From Clostridium peptidivorans (lineage in GTDB: Bacteria > Bacillota > Clostridia > Clostridiales > Clostridiaceae), in the NCBI RefSeq assembly GCF_900205925.1, contig NZ_OAOD01000022.1:1-50547 (forward strand): a stretch of DNA of 50,547 nt, in the 5' to 3' direction. The translations under genes and the position numbers were made by a program. Each line of letters opens with the position of its first letter. The stretch's first letter is position 1. Below the pieces are notes generated by a model, which saw only the letters and a program-made list of their open reading frames with translations, had not been told where the DNA came from and ran no database searches. Positions 9,618 through 18,622 of this stretch are shown here, in pieces.

Positions 9618-9658
9618 AGCTAGAAAAAGCCTAGATGCATACTTAACTACATCTAGGC
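9618..9658 (-). terminator. Terminator of the inositol operon (after pfkA)
   Basis: GCCTAGATG (9629-9637) pairs with CATCTAGGC (9650-9658), 9 bp with a 12-base loop, followed on the minus strand by TTTTTCTAG. It closes the transcript running from about 24.6 kb to 9.7 kb. Confidence 0.88.
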
Positions 9659-9693
9659 AAAACTTATACTTATTTTTAGCAGCTTCCACGATA

Positions 9694-10644
9694 TTATAGA
9701 AGCTCCTTTAACAAATCATATTCCTTTTGTTTATTATCATTTATATTGTTTATTTCGCTAAAGTCCACATCTATTATTTTATTATCTCTAATTCCTACAA
9801 ATCTTCCTGTGGAGCCATTTCTTAATAATTCTACAGCTCTAATACCCATTTTACCTGCCAGTACTCTATCAAAAGCAGATGGATTTCCTCCCCTTTGTAC
9901 AAATCCTAGAACCGTACTTCTTATGCTAATATTAAGCTTTTCCTCCAAGTATTTTTGAAGTTCTTCTATATCATACATTCTTTCAGTTATTATAATTATA
10001 TTATCATTTTTTCCTTTACTTATGTTTTCACTTAATTTTGTGCATATAGTATCAAAATCCAGCTTCATTTCAGGGGTAGATATTATTTCTCCTCCACCAG
10101 CCAAAGCAGAATATAAGGCTAAATCCCCGCAGTATCTTCCCATTACTTCTACAATAGTTGTTTTTTCATGAGAGGAATCTGTATCTTTTATTTTGGCAAT
10201 GCACTCTAGCACCGTGTTTAAAGTTGTATCAAATCCTATACAGTAATCAGTATAGGCTAAGTCATTATCTATAGTCCCTGGTAATCCGATAGCCTTTACT
10301 CCTAGTTTTTTAAGCTTTTCTGCTCCTTGAAATGAACCATCTCCTCCAATTACAACTAGTCCATCTATTTCAAACTTTTTCAATGTTTCTAATGCCTTTT
10401 TTCTTCCCTGCTCTTCCATAAATTCTGGGCACCTTGCTGTTTTTAATATAGTTCCGCCCTTTTCTGAAATTCCATCAACATCTGAGCTAAGTAATGGAAC
10501 TAATTCCTCATTTATTAGACCTTTGTATCCATGTTTTATTCCCATAACTTCTATACCATTATGAATTGCTGACTTTACTACTGCCCTTATTGCAGCGTTC
10601 ATTCCTGGAGCATCTCCTCCACTTGTTAAAATTCCTATCTTCAT
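9694..10644 (-). CDS. pfkA: ATP-dependent 6-phosphofructokinase (operon copy)
   Basis: A 316-residue PFK of bacterial PfkA length. It has the ATP-binding start ILTSGGDAPGMNAAIR, then GGDGSFQGA and PGTIDNDLAYTD. Glycine in both GGDGS and PGTIDND marks the ATP-using type rather than the pyrophosphate type (GGDD, PKTIDND). Catalytic D is in TIDND; substrate arginines are in EVMGRYCGDLA and VQRGG. It is the last gene of the inositol operon, 5 bases after the LarA homologue. A PFK here makes sense if the pathway yields fructose 6-phosphate or sedoheptulose 7-phosphate through transketolase; some clostridial PFKs also phosphorylate S7P. Whether this is the cell's only PFK cannot be seen. Confidence 0.9.
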   Translation of the reverse strand: MKIGILTSGGDAPGMNAAIRAVVKSAIHNGIEVMGIKHGYKGLINEELVPLLSSDVDGISEKGGTILKTARCPEFMEEQGRKKALETLKKFEIDGLVVIGGDGSFQGAEKLKKLGVKAIGLPGTIDNDLAYTDYCIGFDTTLNTVLECIAKIKDTDSSHEKTTIVEVMGRYCGDLALYSALAGGGEIISTPEMKLDFDTICTKLSENISKGKNDNIIIITERMYDIEELQKYLEEKLNISIRSTVLGFVQRGGNPSAFDRVLAGKMGIRAVELLRNGSTGRFVGIRDNKIIDVDFSEINNINDNKQKEYDLLKELL

Positions 10645-10649
10645 CTATT

Positions 10650-11900
10650 TCACCTACTTATATATGGTAATATGGAACCTCCATGTGGAATTAAAATAAC
10701 CTTTGCATCCTCACCTATAATTTGCAGTGCACTGTCATAAGCACTTTGTACATCCTGATAGGGTTCTAGAAATATATTCTTTACAAAATCCGCTTGAAGT
10801 TCAGATACTAAGAAAACTCTTGCCTTATTAAGTACCATAGCTATAGCCGCTGCCTTGTGCCCTCCAAGCTCAAACTTTGTCTTAACTCTATCTATTAGAT
10901 CCTGTGGTTTTTCGGCCGCCATAATCCAGTCCTCAAAGACTTTTTCTCCCAGGCCTTCCCTGCAGGAAGCTACAAGTATTATTATTCCTCCATCTTTTAC
11001 AGCATGTTTAGCATTATCAAGTGCCTTTTGTGCCTGATACAAATTTATATCCTTAGGAAATCCACCTATAGACGATATTACCACATCAGCTTTTTCTCTT
11101 AAAGATATTTTGTATAAATTATCAAGAAATCTGCATCCTTCTCTATGAGCATCTATATAATGGCCTGCAACAGCCTTGATTATTTCTTTATTCTCATTTA
11201 GCACCACATTCAATATAAAATCTATAGGAACAAACTTTATAGTATCTTCAATGTCTATTCTTACAGGATTTGTTTTTAAATTACCTGCATGGGCCTTTTC
11301 ATCTACCATTCTGCTGTGATTTGCCTGTATAGCTGCCCTGGTAGAAACTCCTGGCATTATAGCTTTAGCTCCCCCGCTGTAACCTGCAAAGTAGTGAAAT
11401 TCAATATTTCCTAAACATATTCTTCTGTCAGCTTCTGCCACAGGTCTGAAAATGTCAATAGGAGTATTATTCTTAGTGTATCCAAAATGAACAAAATCCT
11501 TTGAATCGCTGTCAATACATTTTATTCTATTATAAATTTCTTCACCTACTAAATACTTTTTTTCCTCTTCAGTATGTTTTCTATGGCTTCCTAATGCGAA
11601 GACAATTGTTATATCATTATCTTTTGTACCTGCTTTTTTTAATTCTTCAAGAATATATGGAAGTACTAGCTTACTTGGCATAGGTCTTGTTATATCACTT
11701 GTTACTATTGCAACCTTTTCCCCTGGTTTAACTATTTCCTGTAACCCTCTTGAATTTATCGGATTATCAAGGGCTCTTTTTACTTCTTCTCCTCCAGTTA
11801 AAGGAGCTTCTACATTATTTGCATGCAGTATTCCTAAAAGATTCTTATCATGAATTTCAACTTCCATAGTGGTTTTAGCAATTTCTACACTATACTTCAT
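10650..11900 (-). CDS. LarA-family nickel-dependent 2-hydroxyacid racemase (malate racemase candidate)
   Basis: A 416-residue homologue of lactate racemase LarA. The family motifs are complete: SDITRP (D69, R72), FALGSHR (H106), the EFHYFAGYSGGAKAI block (H169 and K179, the lysine that holds the nickel-pincer cofactor), ANH (H195, nickel ligand) and NLYQAQKA (Q289, K292). The family racemises or epimerises 2-hydroxyacids, and members acting on malate are known. Its place in an inositol operon, with transketolase, GAPDH and PGK homologues, makes D-/L-malate a more likely substrate than lactate; that is inference. The cofactor makers LarB, LarC and LarE are not in the window and must lie elsewhere. 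The ribosome site is GGGGGAT. A hairpin separates it from iolG, and pfkA follows at once. Confidence 0.85.
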   Translation of the reverse strand: MKYSVEIAKTTMEVEIHDKNLLGILHANNVEAPLTGGEEVKRALDNPINSRGLQEIVKPGEKVAIVTSDITRPMPSKLVLPYILEELKKAGTKDNDITIVFALGSHRKHTEEEKKYLVGEEIYNRIKCIDSDSKDFVHFGYTKNNTPIDIFRPVAEADRRICLGNIEFHYFAGYSGGAKAIMPGVSTRAAIQANHSRMVDEKAHAGNLKTNPVRIDIEDTIKFVPIDFILNVVLNENKEIIKAVAGHYIDAHREGCRFLDNLYKISLREKADVVISSIGGFPKDINLYQAQKALDNAKHAVKDGGIIILVASCREGLGEKVFEDWIMAAEKPQDLIDRVKTKFELGGHKAAAIAMVLNKARVFLVSELQADFVKNIFLEPYQDVQSAYDSALQIIGEDAKVILIPHGGSILPYISR

Positions 11901-11921
11901 TTATATCCCCCTATATAACAA

Positions 11922-11951
11922 GGTAGGGCGTAACCAAAGTTAGGCCCTACC
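11922..11951 (-). other. Intercistronic stem-loop between iolG and larA homologue
   Basis: GGTAGGGC (11922-11929) pairs with GCCCTACC (11944-11951), with an inner TAAC/GTTA stem. No T run follows on the minus strand, so it is more likely an mRNA-stability or processing element than a terminator. Confidence 0.6.
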
Positions 11952-11986
11952 ATATCCTCAATTTATTTTTCTAAAACTACCACTTC

Positions 11987-13012
11987 TTATACTTCAAATT
12001 CATCCATCTTAACTGGTCTTCCTTCTAAGTAGGACTTCTTTGCAGCCATGCCTAATAGTACTGGCTTTAAGCCATCAATACCTGATACTACGGTGTCTGT
12101 ATCATTTATTATTGCACTAAAGAATTCCTTCATTTCTTCAGCAAAGGACTCCATATATCTTTCAAGGAAGAAGTATAATGGCTTTTCAGATTGAACTCCA
12201 TTTTCTGTGCTTAACACGACAGTAGAAGGAGTATCGTTTGATGCCTCACAAGATCCCTTTGAGCCAAATACCTCAACCCTTTGATCATAGCCATAAGCTG
12301 CTTTTCTGCTATTATCTATAATTCCTATTGCTCCATTTTTAAACTTTAAGGATATTAATGCTGTATCCACATCTCCTGCTTCTCCTATTGCTGGATCCAC
12401 AAGAACAGCTGCATTTGTGTAAACTTCTTCTACTTCACTTCCACTTAAATATCTCGCCATATCAAAATCATGTATAGTCATATCAAGGAACATTCCTCCA
12501 GATACTTTTGCATATTCTGCTGAAGGAGGTTCTGGGTCTCTTGCAGTAACCTTTACTATATGGACGTCTCCAACTTTGCCTTCAGAAACAAGCTCTTTAA
12601 CCTTCTTAAAGTTATGGTCAAAACGTCTGTTAAATCCAACCTGGAACTTAACTCCTGCTTTTTTAACTGCTTCTAATGCTCCAGCAATTTTTTCTAAATC
12701 GTAATCAATTGGCTTTTCGCAAAATATATGCTTTCCTGCATTTGCTGCTTCAACGCTTATTATTGAGTGAGTATTTGTGGATGAGCAAATTATTACTGCA
12801 TCTATAGTTGGATCATCTATTATTTTCTTATAGTCATCATATATATTTTCTACTCCTAAACCTTTAGCCCATTCCTTTACGCTGTCGCTTAAAAACACAT
12901 CAGCTATGGCTACAAGTTCTGCCTCAGTTCCAAATCTCTTTGCTATGTTTTCAGCATGAATTTTTCCTATTCTTCCTGCTCCAATGACACCTACTCTTAT
13001 TTTTTTACTCAT
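11987..13012 (-). CDS. iolG: myo-Inositol 2-dehydrogenase
   Basis: A 341-residue GFO/IDH/MocA oxidoreductase that oxidises myo-inositol to 2-keto-myo-inositol (scyllo-inosose) with NAD+. It has the Rossmann motif GVIGAGRIGKIHA near the N-terminus, D38 in VAIAD favouring NAD, the EKP signature with catalytic K100, and GGMFLDMTIHDFDMARYL carrying D177 and H181, the IolG catalytic pair. Its C-terminal half is the usual open sheet. iolE, iolD and iolB lie just upstream in the operon, which supports inositol rather than another sugar. The start follows a GGGGGAC ribosome site. Confidence 0.9.
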   Translation of the reverse strand: MSKKIRVGVIGAGRIGKIHAENIAKRFGTEAELVAIADVFLSDSVKEWAKGLGVENIYDDYKKIIDDPTIDAVIICSSTNTHSIISVEAANAGKHIFCEKPIDYDLEKIAGALEAVKKAGVKFQVGFNRRFDHNFKKVKELVSEGKVGDVHIVKVTARDPEPPSAEYAKVSGGMFLDMTIHDFDMARYLSGSEVEEVYTNAAVLVDPAIGEAGDVDTALISLKFKNGAIGIIDNSRKAAYGYDQRVEVFGSKGSCEASNDTPSTVVLSTENGVQSEKPLYFFLERYMESFAEEMKEFFSAIINDTDTVVSGIDGLKPVLLGMAAKKSYLEGRPVKMDEFEV

Positions 13013-13029
13013 TATTATGTCCCCCTATC

Positions 13030-13926
13030 CTATAATCCAGTTTTTTCGTTTATAAATTTTCTAGCCTTTATAGCATACTCAAGTGGATTTGCCAGTGCAG
13101 GATCTTGTTCTGCTTCTACAATAAACCAACCTTCGTAGTTATTTTCCTCAAGTACTTTAAATAATGGATCAAAATTAATCATTCCATCTCCAGGCACTGT
13201 GAATACTCCAGCCTTAACACCCTTCAAGAAACTTAACTTTTTCTCTTTAACCTCATATAAAACTTCTTTTCTTATATCCTTAAGATGAACATGTTTAATT
13301 CTGTTTACATATTTCTTAAGAATTTCTTCTGGGTTTTCTCCTGAGAATGTGAAATGTCCTGTATCAAATAATAAGTAAACTAAGTTTTCATCAGTCATAC
13401 TCATAAGCTTATCAACTTCCTCAGTGGTTTGAACTCCAGTACCCATATGATGGTGATATACTATTTTCATGTCCTTTTCTTTTGCCAGTCTTCCAAGCTC
13501 CTCAAGGCCTCTTGCAAGTCTTTCCCACTCTTCTTCCGTAAACTCAGGCTTTCCATCAAATACTGGTGTTTCCATTTGGCCTTGAACACTGTGCCCTTGC
13601 TCAGCAACAACTATAACCTTAGCTCCCATTTCATGAAGAAAATCTCTGTGCTTTATAAAAGCTTCAACGGTTTCTTCTACCGGTTTAGTTGTTAAGAAAG
13701 AGCTGAACCAAGCACTTGCTATGTTTATTCCTCTAAGCTCAAGAGCTTTTTTAAGTACATTTGTGTCTCTAGGATATTTATTTCCAACCTCGCTGCCAGT
13801 GAAGCCTGCCAATGCCATTTCACTTACGCACTGCTCAAAGGTATTTTCTCCACCTAATTCTGGCATATCGTCATTAGTCCAAGCTATTGGTGCAATACCA
13901 AGCTTTACTTTTTTATTGTCAAACAT
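13030..13926 (-). CDS. iolE: Inosose dehydratase (2-keto-myo-inositol dehydratase)
   Basis: A 298-residue TIM barrel that dehydrates 2-keto-myo-inositol to 3D-trihydroxycyclohexane-1,2-dione. Family features are the N-terminal [18 protein letters not shown], the metal-site region [14 protein letters not shown] (about 155-170), LLFDTGHF (about 193), KHVHLKDIR (about 218) and [10 protein letters not shown] near the end. Its length matches IolE. It lies 25 bases after iolD and 17 before iolG. A sugar-phosphate isomerase of the same fold is the only alternative and is unlikely next to iolD. Confidence 0.92.
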   Translation of the reverse strand: MFDNKKVKLGIAPIAWTNDDMPELGGENTFEQCVSEMALAGFTGSEVGNKYPRDTNVLKKALELRGINIASAWFSSFLTTKPVEETVEAFIKHRDFLHEMGAKVIVVAEQGHSVQGQMETPVFDGKPEFTEEEWERLARGLEELGRLAKEKDMKIVYHHHMGTGVQTTEEVDKLMSMTDENLVYLLFDTGHFTFSGENPEEILKKYVNRIKHVHLKDIRKEVLYEVKEKKLSFLKGVKAGVFTVPGDGMINFDPLFKVLEENNYEGWFIVEAEQDPALANPLEYAIKARKFINEKTGL

Positions 13927-13951
13927 AATGTTTCCCCCTTCACCTTACCTA

Positions 13952-15892
13952 TTAATATTGTCTAGCTTTATCGATATTTTCTCTTAATTTTTTATATGCC
14001 TCTTGTATCTTTTCCTTATTGGATACTTCTGCGGTTCCTACTCTCCACCAGGAATTGTAGCCATGAACCATGGTTTTAGGAAGTACCTTTACATCTATTA
14101 ATGTAGAAACCTTCTGCTTTTTAGAGTCAATTATAGCTTCCTTTAATTCTTCTATTGTTTTAACGGTATAGGTTTTACATCCATAAGAAGCTGCATTCAT
14201 AGCAAAATCTATAGGAACAAATCCACCATCAAACTTTCCTGTTTCTTCATTTCTAAATCTAAATTCAGTTCCAAAGCTTCCCATTCCATTTCCTATTTGA
14301 AGGTTATTTATACAACCAAAGGTCATGTTATCAAATAGAACTACATTTATCTTCTTTCTTTCTTGAATAGAGGTTACAAGCTCTGAATGAAGCATCATGT
14401 AGGAACCATCTCCAAGAAGTGTATATACTTCCCTATCAGGCTCAGCCAGTTTTACTCCTAAACTTGCATTGACTTCATATCCCATGCATGAATAGCCATA
14501 CTCCATATGATATGTGTTAGCTCCCTTTGCTCTCCAAACCCTTTGCAAATCTCCTGGAAGGCTTCCTGATGCTCCAACAACTATATCTTTATCAGTGAGC
14601 ATTTCATTAAGTACACCTAATACTCTTGACTGAGTGAGGCTGGAACCAGTAATCTTTTTAAACTCTTCAAATACAGTCTTTTGGTCAAGATCATCATCCA
14701 CTTCAGGAACAAAGTCTTCACCACTGTGTTCTACGCTGTACACTCTATCCACTTCTGCAATTAATGCATCTTTAGCAGTTTTTATTTCAGTTTCGTATGC
14801 TGATTTATATCCTATTTTTTCGAGCTCATCTGTCAAGTCTTCTAGAGCAGCTTTAGCATCAGCTGTAATTCTTACACCATCTAACTTGTAAGCATCAAAA
14901 GCTGCTATATTGATATTTAAGAAGCTTACTTCAGGATTTTGGAATAACCATTTTGATGATGTGGTAAAATCCGTATATCTAGTACCTACACCAATAATAA
15001 GGTCTGCTTCCTTAGCAATAGCATTTGCAGCTAGGCTTCCGGTTTCTCCTATTCCACCTAGATTCAATTCATGGTTCCATACTATTGCACTTTTCCCTGC
15101 TTGAGTTTCCCCAAAGGGTATGTTGAATTTTTCAGCAAAGATTTTAAATGCCTCTGCGGCTTCTGAATATCTTACTCCACCACCGCATATAAGCATTGGT
15201 TTCTTTTTATTTGTAATAAGTCCCACTGCATCCTTTAGCATTTCTTTTGTTGCAGGTCGTCTCTCTATTCTATGAATTCTCTTTTGGAAGAAGTATTCGG
15301 GATAATCATAGGCTTCACCCTGCACATCCTGAGGAAGTGCTATTGTAACTGCTCCAGTATCTGCAGGATCTGTAAGTACTCTCATAGCATTTATACATGC
15401 TGTCATAAGCTGCTCTGGTCTTGATATCCTATCCCAGTATTTGCTTACTGCCTTAAAGGCATCATTTGTACTGATGTTTAAGTTATAAAACTGTTCTACC
15501 TGTTGAAGAACTGGATCAGGCTGTCTTGTTGCATACACATCTCCTGGCAGAAATAATACAGGAATTCTATTTGCAGTGGCAGTAGCTGCTGCAGTTACCA
15601 TATTTGCTGCTCCTGGGCCAACAGATGAGGTACAGGCATAAATCTGTTTTCTGTGTTTTTGTTTTGCAAATCCCATAGCTGCATGAGCCATACCCTGTTC
15701 ATTTCTTCCTTGGTGAACTATCAAATCACCTGGATTCTCTTCTAGTGCCTGCCCAAGTCCTAGTACATTTCCATGTCCAAATATGGTAAATACCCCTTTT
15801 ACAAATTTGTTTTCTACTCCATCAAATTCTACATACTGATTATCTAAAAACTTAACAAGAGCTTGTGCCATTGTAAGCCTTATAGTCTTCAT
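13952..15892 (-). CDS. iolD: 3D-(3,5/4)-trihydroxycyclohexane-1,2-dione hydrolase
   Basis: A 646-residue thiamine-diphosphate enzyme that opens the six-membered ring to give 5-deoxy-D-glucuronate. The N-terminal pyrimidine-binding domain carries [17 protein letters not shown] with the catalytic glutamate. The central domain contains [10 protein letters not shown]. The C-terminal domain has the GDGSYMM...LFDN diphosphate/Mg2+ motif. I start at the ATG at 15892, after the ribosome site AGAGGTG; an in-frame ATG at 15967 lies inside iolB and has no site. This enzyme is diagnostic for the ring-opening route of inositol breakdown. Confidence 0.95.
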   Translation of the reverse strand: MKTIRLTMAQALVKFLDNQYVEFDGVENKFVKGVFTIFGHGNVLGLGQALEENPGDLIVHQGRNEQGMAHAAMGFAKQKHRKQIYACTSSVGPGAANMVTAAATATANRIPVLFLPGDVYATRQPDPVLQQVEQFYNLNISTNDAFKAVSKYWDRISRPEQLMTACINAMRVLTDPADTGAVTIALPQDVQGEAYDYPEYFFQKRIHRIERRPATKEMLKDAVGLITNKKKPMLICGGGVRYSEAAEAFKIFAEKFNIPFGETQAGKSAIVWNHELNLGGIGETGSLAANAIAKEADLIIGVGTRYTDFTTSSKWLFQNPEVSFLNINIAAFDAYKLDGVRITADAKAALEDLTDELEKIGYKSAYETEIKTAKDALIAEVDRVYSVEHSGEDFVPEVDDDLDQKTVFEEFKKITGSSLTQSRVLGVLNEMLTDKDIVVGASGSLPGDLQRVWRAKGANTYHMEYGYSCMGYEVNASLGVKLAEPDREVYTLLGDGSYMMLHSELVTSIQERKKINVVLFDNMTFGCINNLQIGNGMGSFGTEFRFRNEETGKFDGGFVPIDFAMNAASYGCKTYTVKTIEELKEAIIDSKKQKVSTLIDVKVLPKTMVHGYNSWWRVGTAEVSNKEKIQEAYKKLRENIDKARQY

Positions 15893-15908
15893 ATTTTCAC
15901 CTCTATTT

Positions 15909-16703
15909 TTATTTATCTGGCCAAATTTTTGCATCTTTATCTGTAAGCCATAAATGCTCTGGAACAAATACTGGAGTTATATATGGATTTCCATCTATGT
16001 GTCTTATTACCCATATATAGTACATTGCATATCCCGGTGCACTTACCTGCGGATGAGTTACATCATCTAATATTTTTACTGCATCGTTGTTTTTAAGTTT
16101 AACCACGTCTTCGCCAAGCTCTGAAAAACCATATCCATTTTCCGGGTTAAACTTATAGAAATATATCTCTGGCTGTGGATGGTGATGTGGAGGATAACTT
16201 GACCACTTACCTGGATAATCTATATCTTCTCCTATAACCAAATTTGAATAGTCCGCAGTTGAATAGTCAAAAACTGTTCTTACCACTCTTGTACAAGCCT
16301 CATTCATTGTACCTGCTCCACGATTTTCACTTCTGCATTCTTTGTTTGTGTAAAACTTTGATTCAAATACAGTATCATTGGTAGTTTTAGTAACGCAAAT
16401 TTCTGTATCAGGAGAAACTCCAGTAATTTTTACTTCTACGCCTTTAGGTACATGAAGCACCCAAGGGTCTTCATCAAAACATGAATTTCTAAGTGCTTGC
16501 TGCTTCATATGATTCCATTCAAAAGTTACTTCTCCTTTAATTAGAAGAAAAACTCTTTCTTTTTCATCTTTATCTATGTGAGCTTGATCTTTGGCAAGTC
16601 TTAATATTCCAAAGTCCATCATAGTATTGTCTTCTGTTTCATCCATAGTAGTTATTGAATTATATCCAAATTTAAAACCCTCATTCTGTCTAATTCTAAG
16701 CAT
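15909..16703 (-). CDS. iolB: 5-Deoxy-glucuronate isomerase
   Basis: A 264-residue bicupin of the KduI/IolB family. It converts 5-deoxy-D-glucuronate to 5-dehydro-2-deoxy-D-gluconate (DKG). The metal-binding motif [15 protein letters not shown] sits at about residues 168-182, with a later histidine in [12 protein letters not shown]. The length matches the family. The gene follows the transketolase pair after 84 bases and precedes iolD by 16; its ribosome site is AGAGGTG. Its product DKG would normally go to IolC kinase, which is absent from this operon, so this is the point where the pathway appears to branch. Confidence 0.95.
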   Translation of the reverse strand: MLRIRQNEGFKFGYNSITTMDETEDNTMMDFGILRLAKDQAHIDKDEKERVFLLIKGEVTFEWNHMKQQALRNSCFDEDPWVLHVPKGVEVKITGVSPDTEICVTKTTNDTVFESKFYTNKECRSENRGAGTMNEACTRVVRTVFDYSTADYSNLVIGEDIDYPGKWSSYPPHHHPQPEIYFYKFNPENGYGFSELGEDVVKLKNNDAVKILDDVTHPQVSAPGYAMYYIWVIRHIDGNPYITPVFVPEHLWLTDKDAKIWPDK

Positions 16704-16787
16704 GTTAAAGTCACCTCTTTGTAATAATTTTAGTATTTTCTAGAAATCTCTAATTTCTTAATTGCAAAGCATAATTCTATATGGATT

Positions 16788-17759
16788 TTATTTTCCTTTT
16801 CTCTCTATTACTCTCTTAACCTTTACCATAATATCCTTGTAAGTAAGGTTATATTGCTCTTTTAAATAATCTACAGGTCCAACTTGACCAAATTTGTCAT
16901 AGACCCCAACTCTTTCTAAAGGTACAAGCATATTTTCTGCTATAACTTCTGCTACTGCAGAGCCAAGGCCATTTATGATACTGTGATTCTCAGCAGTGAC
17001 TATTGCACCTGTTTCCTCTGCACATTTTACTATAGCTTCCTTATCTATTGGCTTTATTGTGAACATATTTAATACTCGAACTTCAATACCTTCTCTATCT
17101 AATTCTTCCGCAGCCTTTAATGCTTCATGTACCATTATTCCTGAAGCAAATATAGTGACATCACTTCCATCTCTTAAAGGTACTGCCTTTCCTATTTCAA
17201 AGGTTGAACCTTCTTCATAAATCTTTACAGCATTTTTTCTGAGTAGTCTTGTGTAGAAAACCCCATATTTATCTGCAATTTGTGCTAAAACATCCTTAAG
17301 CATAGCATTATCTACAGGTTCTATTATTGATATATTGGGAACGTTTCTGAGTATGCCCATATCTTCAAAGGGCATATGAGTTCCTCCATTGAAGGCTGCG
17401 GTAACTCCAGGGTCGCTGCCAGTTATTTTTACATTAAGCTTTGCATAAGCACAGGATAAGAAAATCTGATCAAAACATCTTCTTGTTGCAAAGGGCGCAA
17501 AGCTGTGTGCAAAGGGTATTACTCCTACAGCAGACATACCTGCTGCCACTCCAATCATATTTGCTTCTTGAATTCCCACATCAAAGGTTCTTTCTGGATA
17601 AGCTTTTTGAAAGGGCATCATTCCCATGGAATTCATTAAATCAGCGTCAAGTGCCACTATATTTTCATTTTTAGAAGCAAGATCCATTAGAGTTTTACAA
17701 TATATATCCCTCATTGCGGTTTCTTCATTTACTCTTTTTTCAGCTAACTTTACGCTCAT
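16788..17759 (-). CDS. Transketolase, C-terminal subunit
   Basis: A 323-residue half transketolase: pyrimidine domain (about residues 15-180) with the TPP-activating glutamate in FDVGIQEANMIGVAAGMS, then the C-terminal domain (about 190-315; DVTIFASGIMVHEALKAA). It works with the N-terminal subunit just upstream. The start codon overlaps the stop of that gene (TAATG), implying translational coupling. Transketolase moves a two-carbon ketol unit from a ketose to an aldose. Placed directly before iolB, the enzyme may use DKG as donor (see findings). Sugar-phosphate metabolism of a general kind is the conservative alternative. Confidence 0.88.
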   Translation of the reverse strand: MSVKLAEKRVNEETAMRDIYCKTLMDLASKNENIVALDADLMNSMGMMPFQKAYPERTFDVGIQEANMIGVAAGMSAVGVIPFAHSFAPFATRRCFDQIFLSCAYAKLNVKITGSDPGVTAAFNGGTHMPFEDMGILRNVPNISIIEPVDNAMLKDVLAQIADKYGVFYTRLLRKNAVKIYEEGSTFEIGKAVPLRDGSDVTIFASGIMVHEALKAAEELDREGIEVRVLNMFTIKPIDKEAIVKCAEETGAIVTAENHSIINGLGSAVAEVIAENMLVPLERVGVYDKFGQVGPVDYLKEQYNLTYKDIMVKVKRVIERKGK

Positions 17760-18604
17760 TATCTCACCACCTCCTCAAGCTTTTTTTCTAGCACTTCTAA
17801 AGCTTCCTGCATCTGATCCTTACTTACATTCATATGGTGGTTGTTTAATACTCCTTCAGCAAAGCCGCACCCTTTTCCTTTTATTGTGTCTAATACTATT
17901 ACTGATGGCTTTCCTTTATTTTCTTTAGCTTCTTCAATGGCATTGTAAATTTCTTCTACATTATGACCATCAATAGTTTGCTCATGCCACCCAAAGCTTT
18001 CAAATTTACTGCCTATATCACCTAGATCATTTATGTTCTTTGTATATCCATCAAGCTGCTGCTTATTACAATCAACGAAGGCTATGAGATGATCTATTTT
18101 CTGATGTGCAGCACACATTACAGCCTCCCATACCTGGCCTTCCTGTATTTCTCCATCTCCTAGTATTAAGTAAGTATAATTATCTTTTCCCTTTAAGCGA
18201 TTTCCAAGAGCTACTCCCAGTGCCGTAGAAGCACCTTGTCCTAGAGAGCCTGTAGTCATATCAATACCTGTAGTTAAATTTCTATCACAATGGCTTGGGA
18301 AATGGGTGCCAGGCTTATTTAGTGTTAAAAGTTCTTCTTTATTAAAATATCCCCTTAACGCTAATGCTGAGTATATAGCTGGACCGGCATGCCCCTTTGA
18401 GCACACCAGCCAATCTCTATCTTCCCATGCTGGATTCTTTGGATCTATATTCATTGTTCCACCGTAAAGTACTGCTATGGTATCAGCTATAGACATAGCG
18501 CCTCCAAGATGCCCAAACCCTAATGTACCAATAGCTTTTAGTGTCTCTATTCTTATATTTAAAGCAAATGCCTCTAATTTTTTTACTTTTTCTTCACTTA
18601 TCAT
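17759..18604 (-). CDS. Transketolase, N-terminal subunit
   Basis: A 281-residue TPP-binding half of a split transketolase. The motifs GFGHLGGAMSIAD, SKGHAGPAIYSALALRGY, TTGSLGQGAS and the diphosphate/Mg2+ motif LGDGEIQEGQ...CNKQQLDG are in the expected order. Split transketolases are common in clostridia and archaea. The start follows GGAGGTG. The gene lies 18 bases after the PGK homologue and is coupled to the C-subunit gene. Its position between PGK/GAPDH homologues and the iol genes implies a dedicated role in the same pathway. Confidence 0.88.
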   Translation of the reverse strand: MISEEKVKKLEAFALNIRIETLKAIGTLGFGHLGGAMSIADTIAVLYGGTMNIDPKNPAWEDRDWLVCSKGHAGPAIYSALALRGYFNKEELLTLNKPGTHFPSHCDRNLTTGIDMTTGSLGQGASTALGVALGNRLKGKDNYTYLILGDGEIQEGQVWEAVMCAAHQKIDHLIAFVDCNKQQLDGYTKNINDLGDIGSKFESFGWHEQTIDGHNVEEIYNAIEEAKENKGKPSVIVLDTIKGKGCGFAEGVLNNHHMNVSKDQMQEALEVLEKKLEEVVR

Positions 18605-18622
18605 GCTGCACCTCCAGAGCTT

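Noticed and set aside
10650..11900. Simple lactate racemase
   Set aside because: Catalytic residues fit, but no lactate genes or larB/C/E lie nearby and the operon is for inositol, so a lactate role is not favoured. It cannot be excluded.
16788..18604. Sulfoquinovose transketolase pathway as the meaning of the split transketolase
   Set aside because: iolB, iolD, iolE and iolG are all diagnostic for inositol, and no sulfoquinovosidase or sulfo-sugar isomerase is present.
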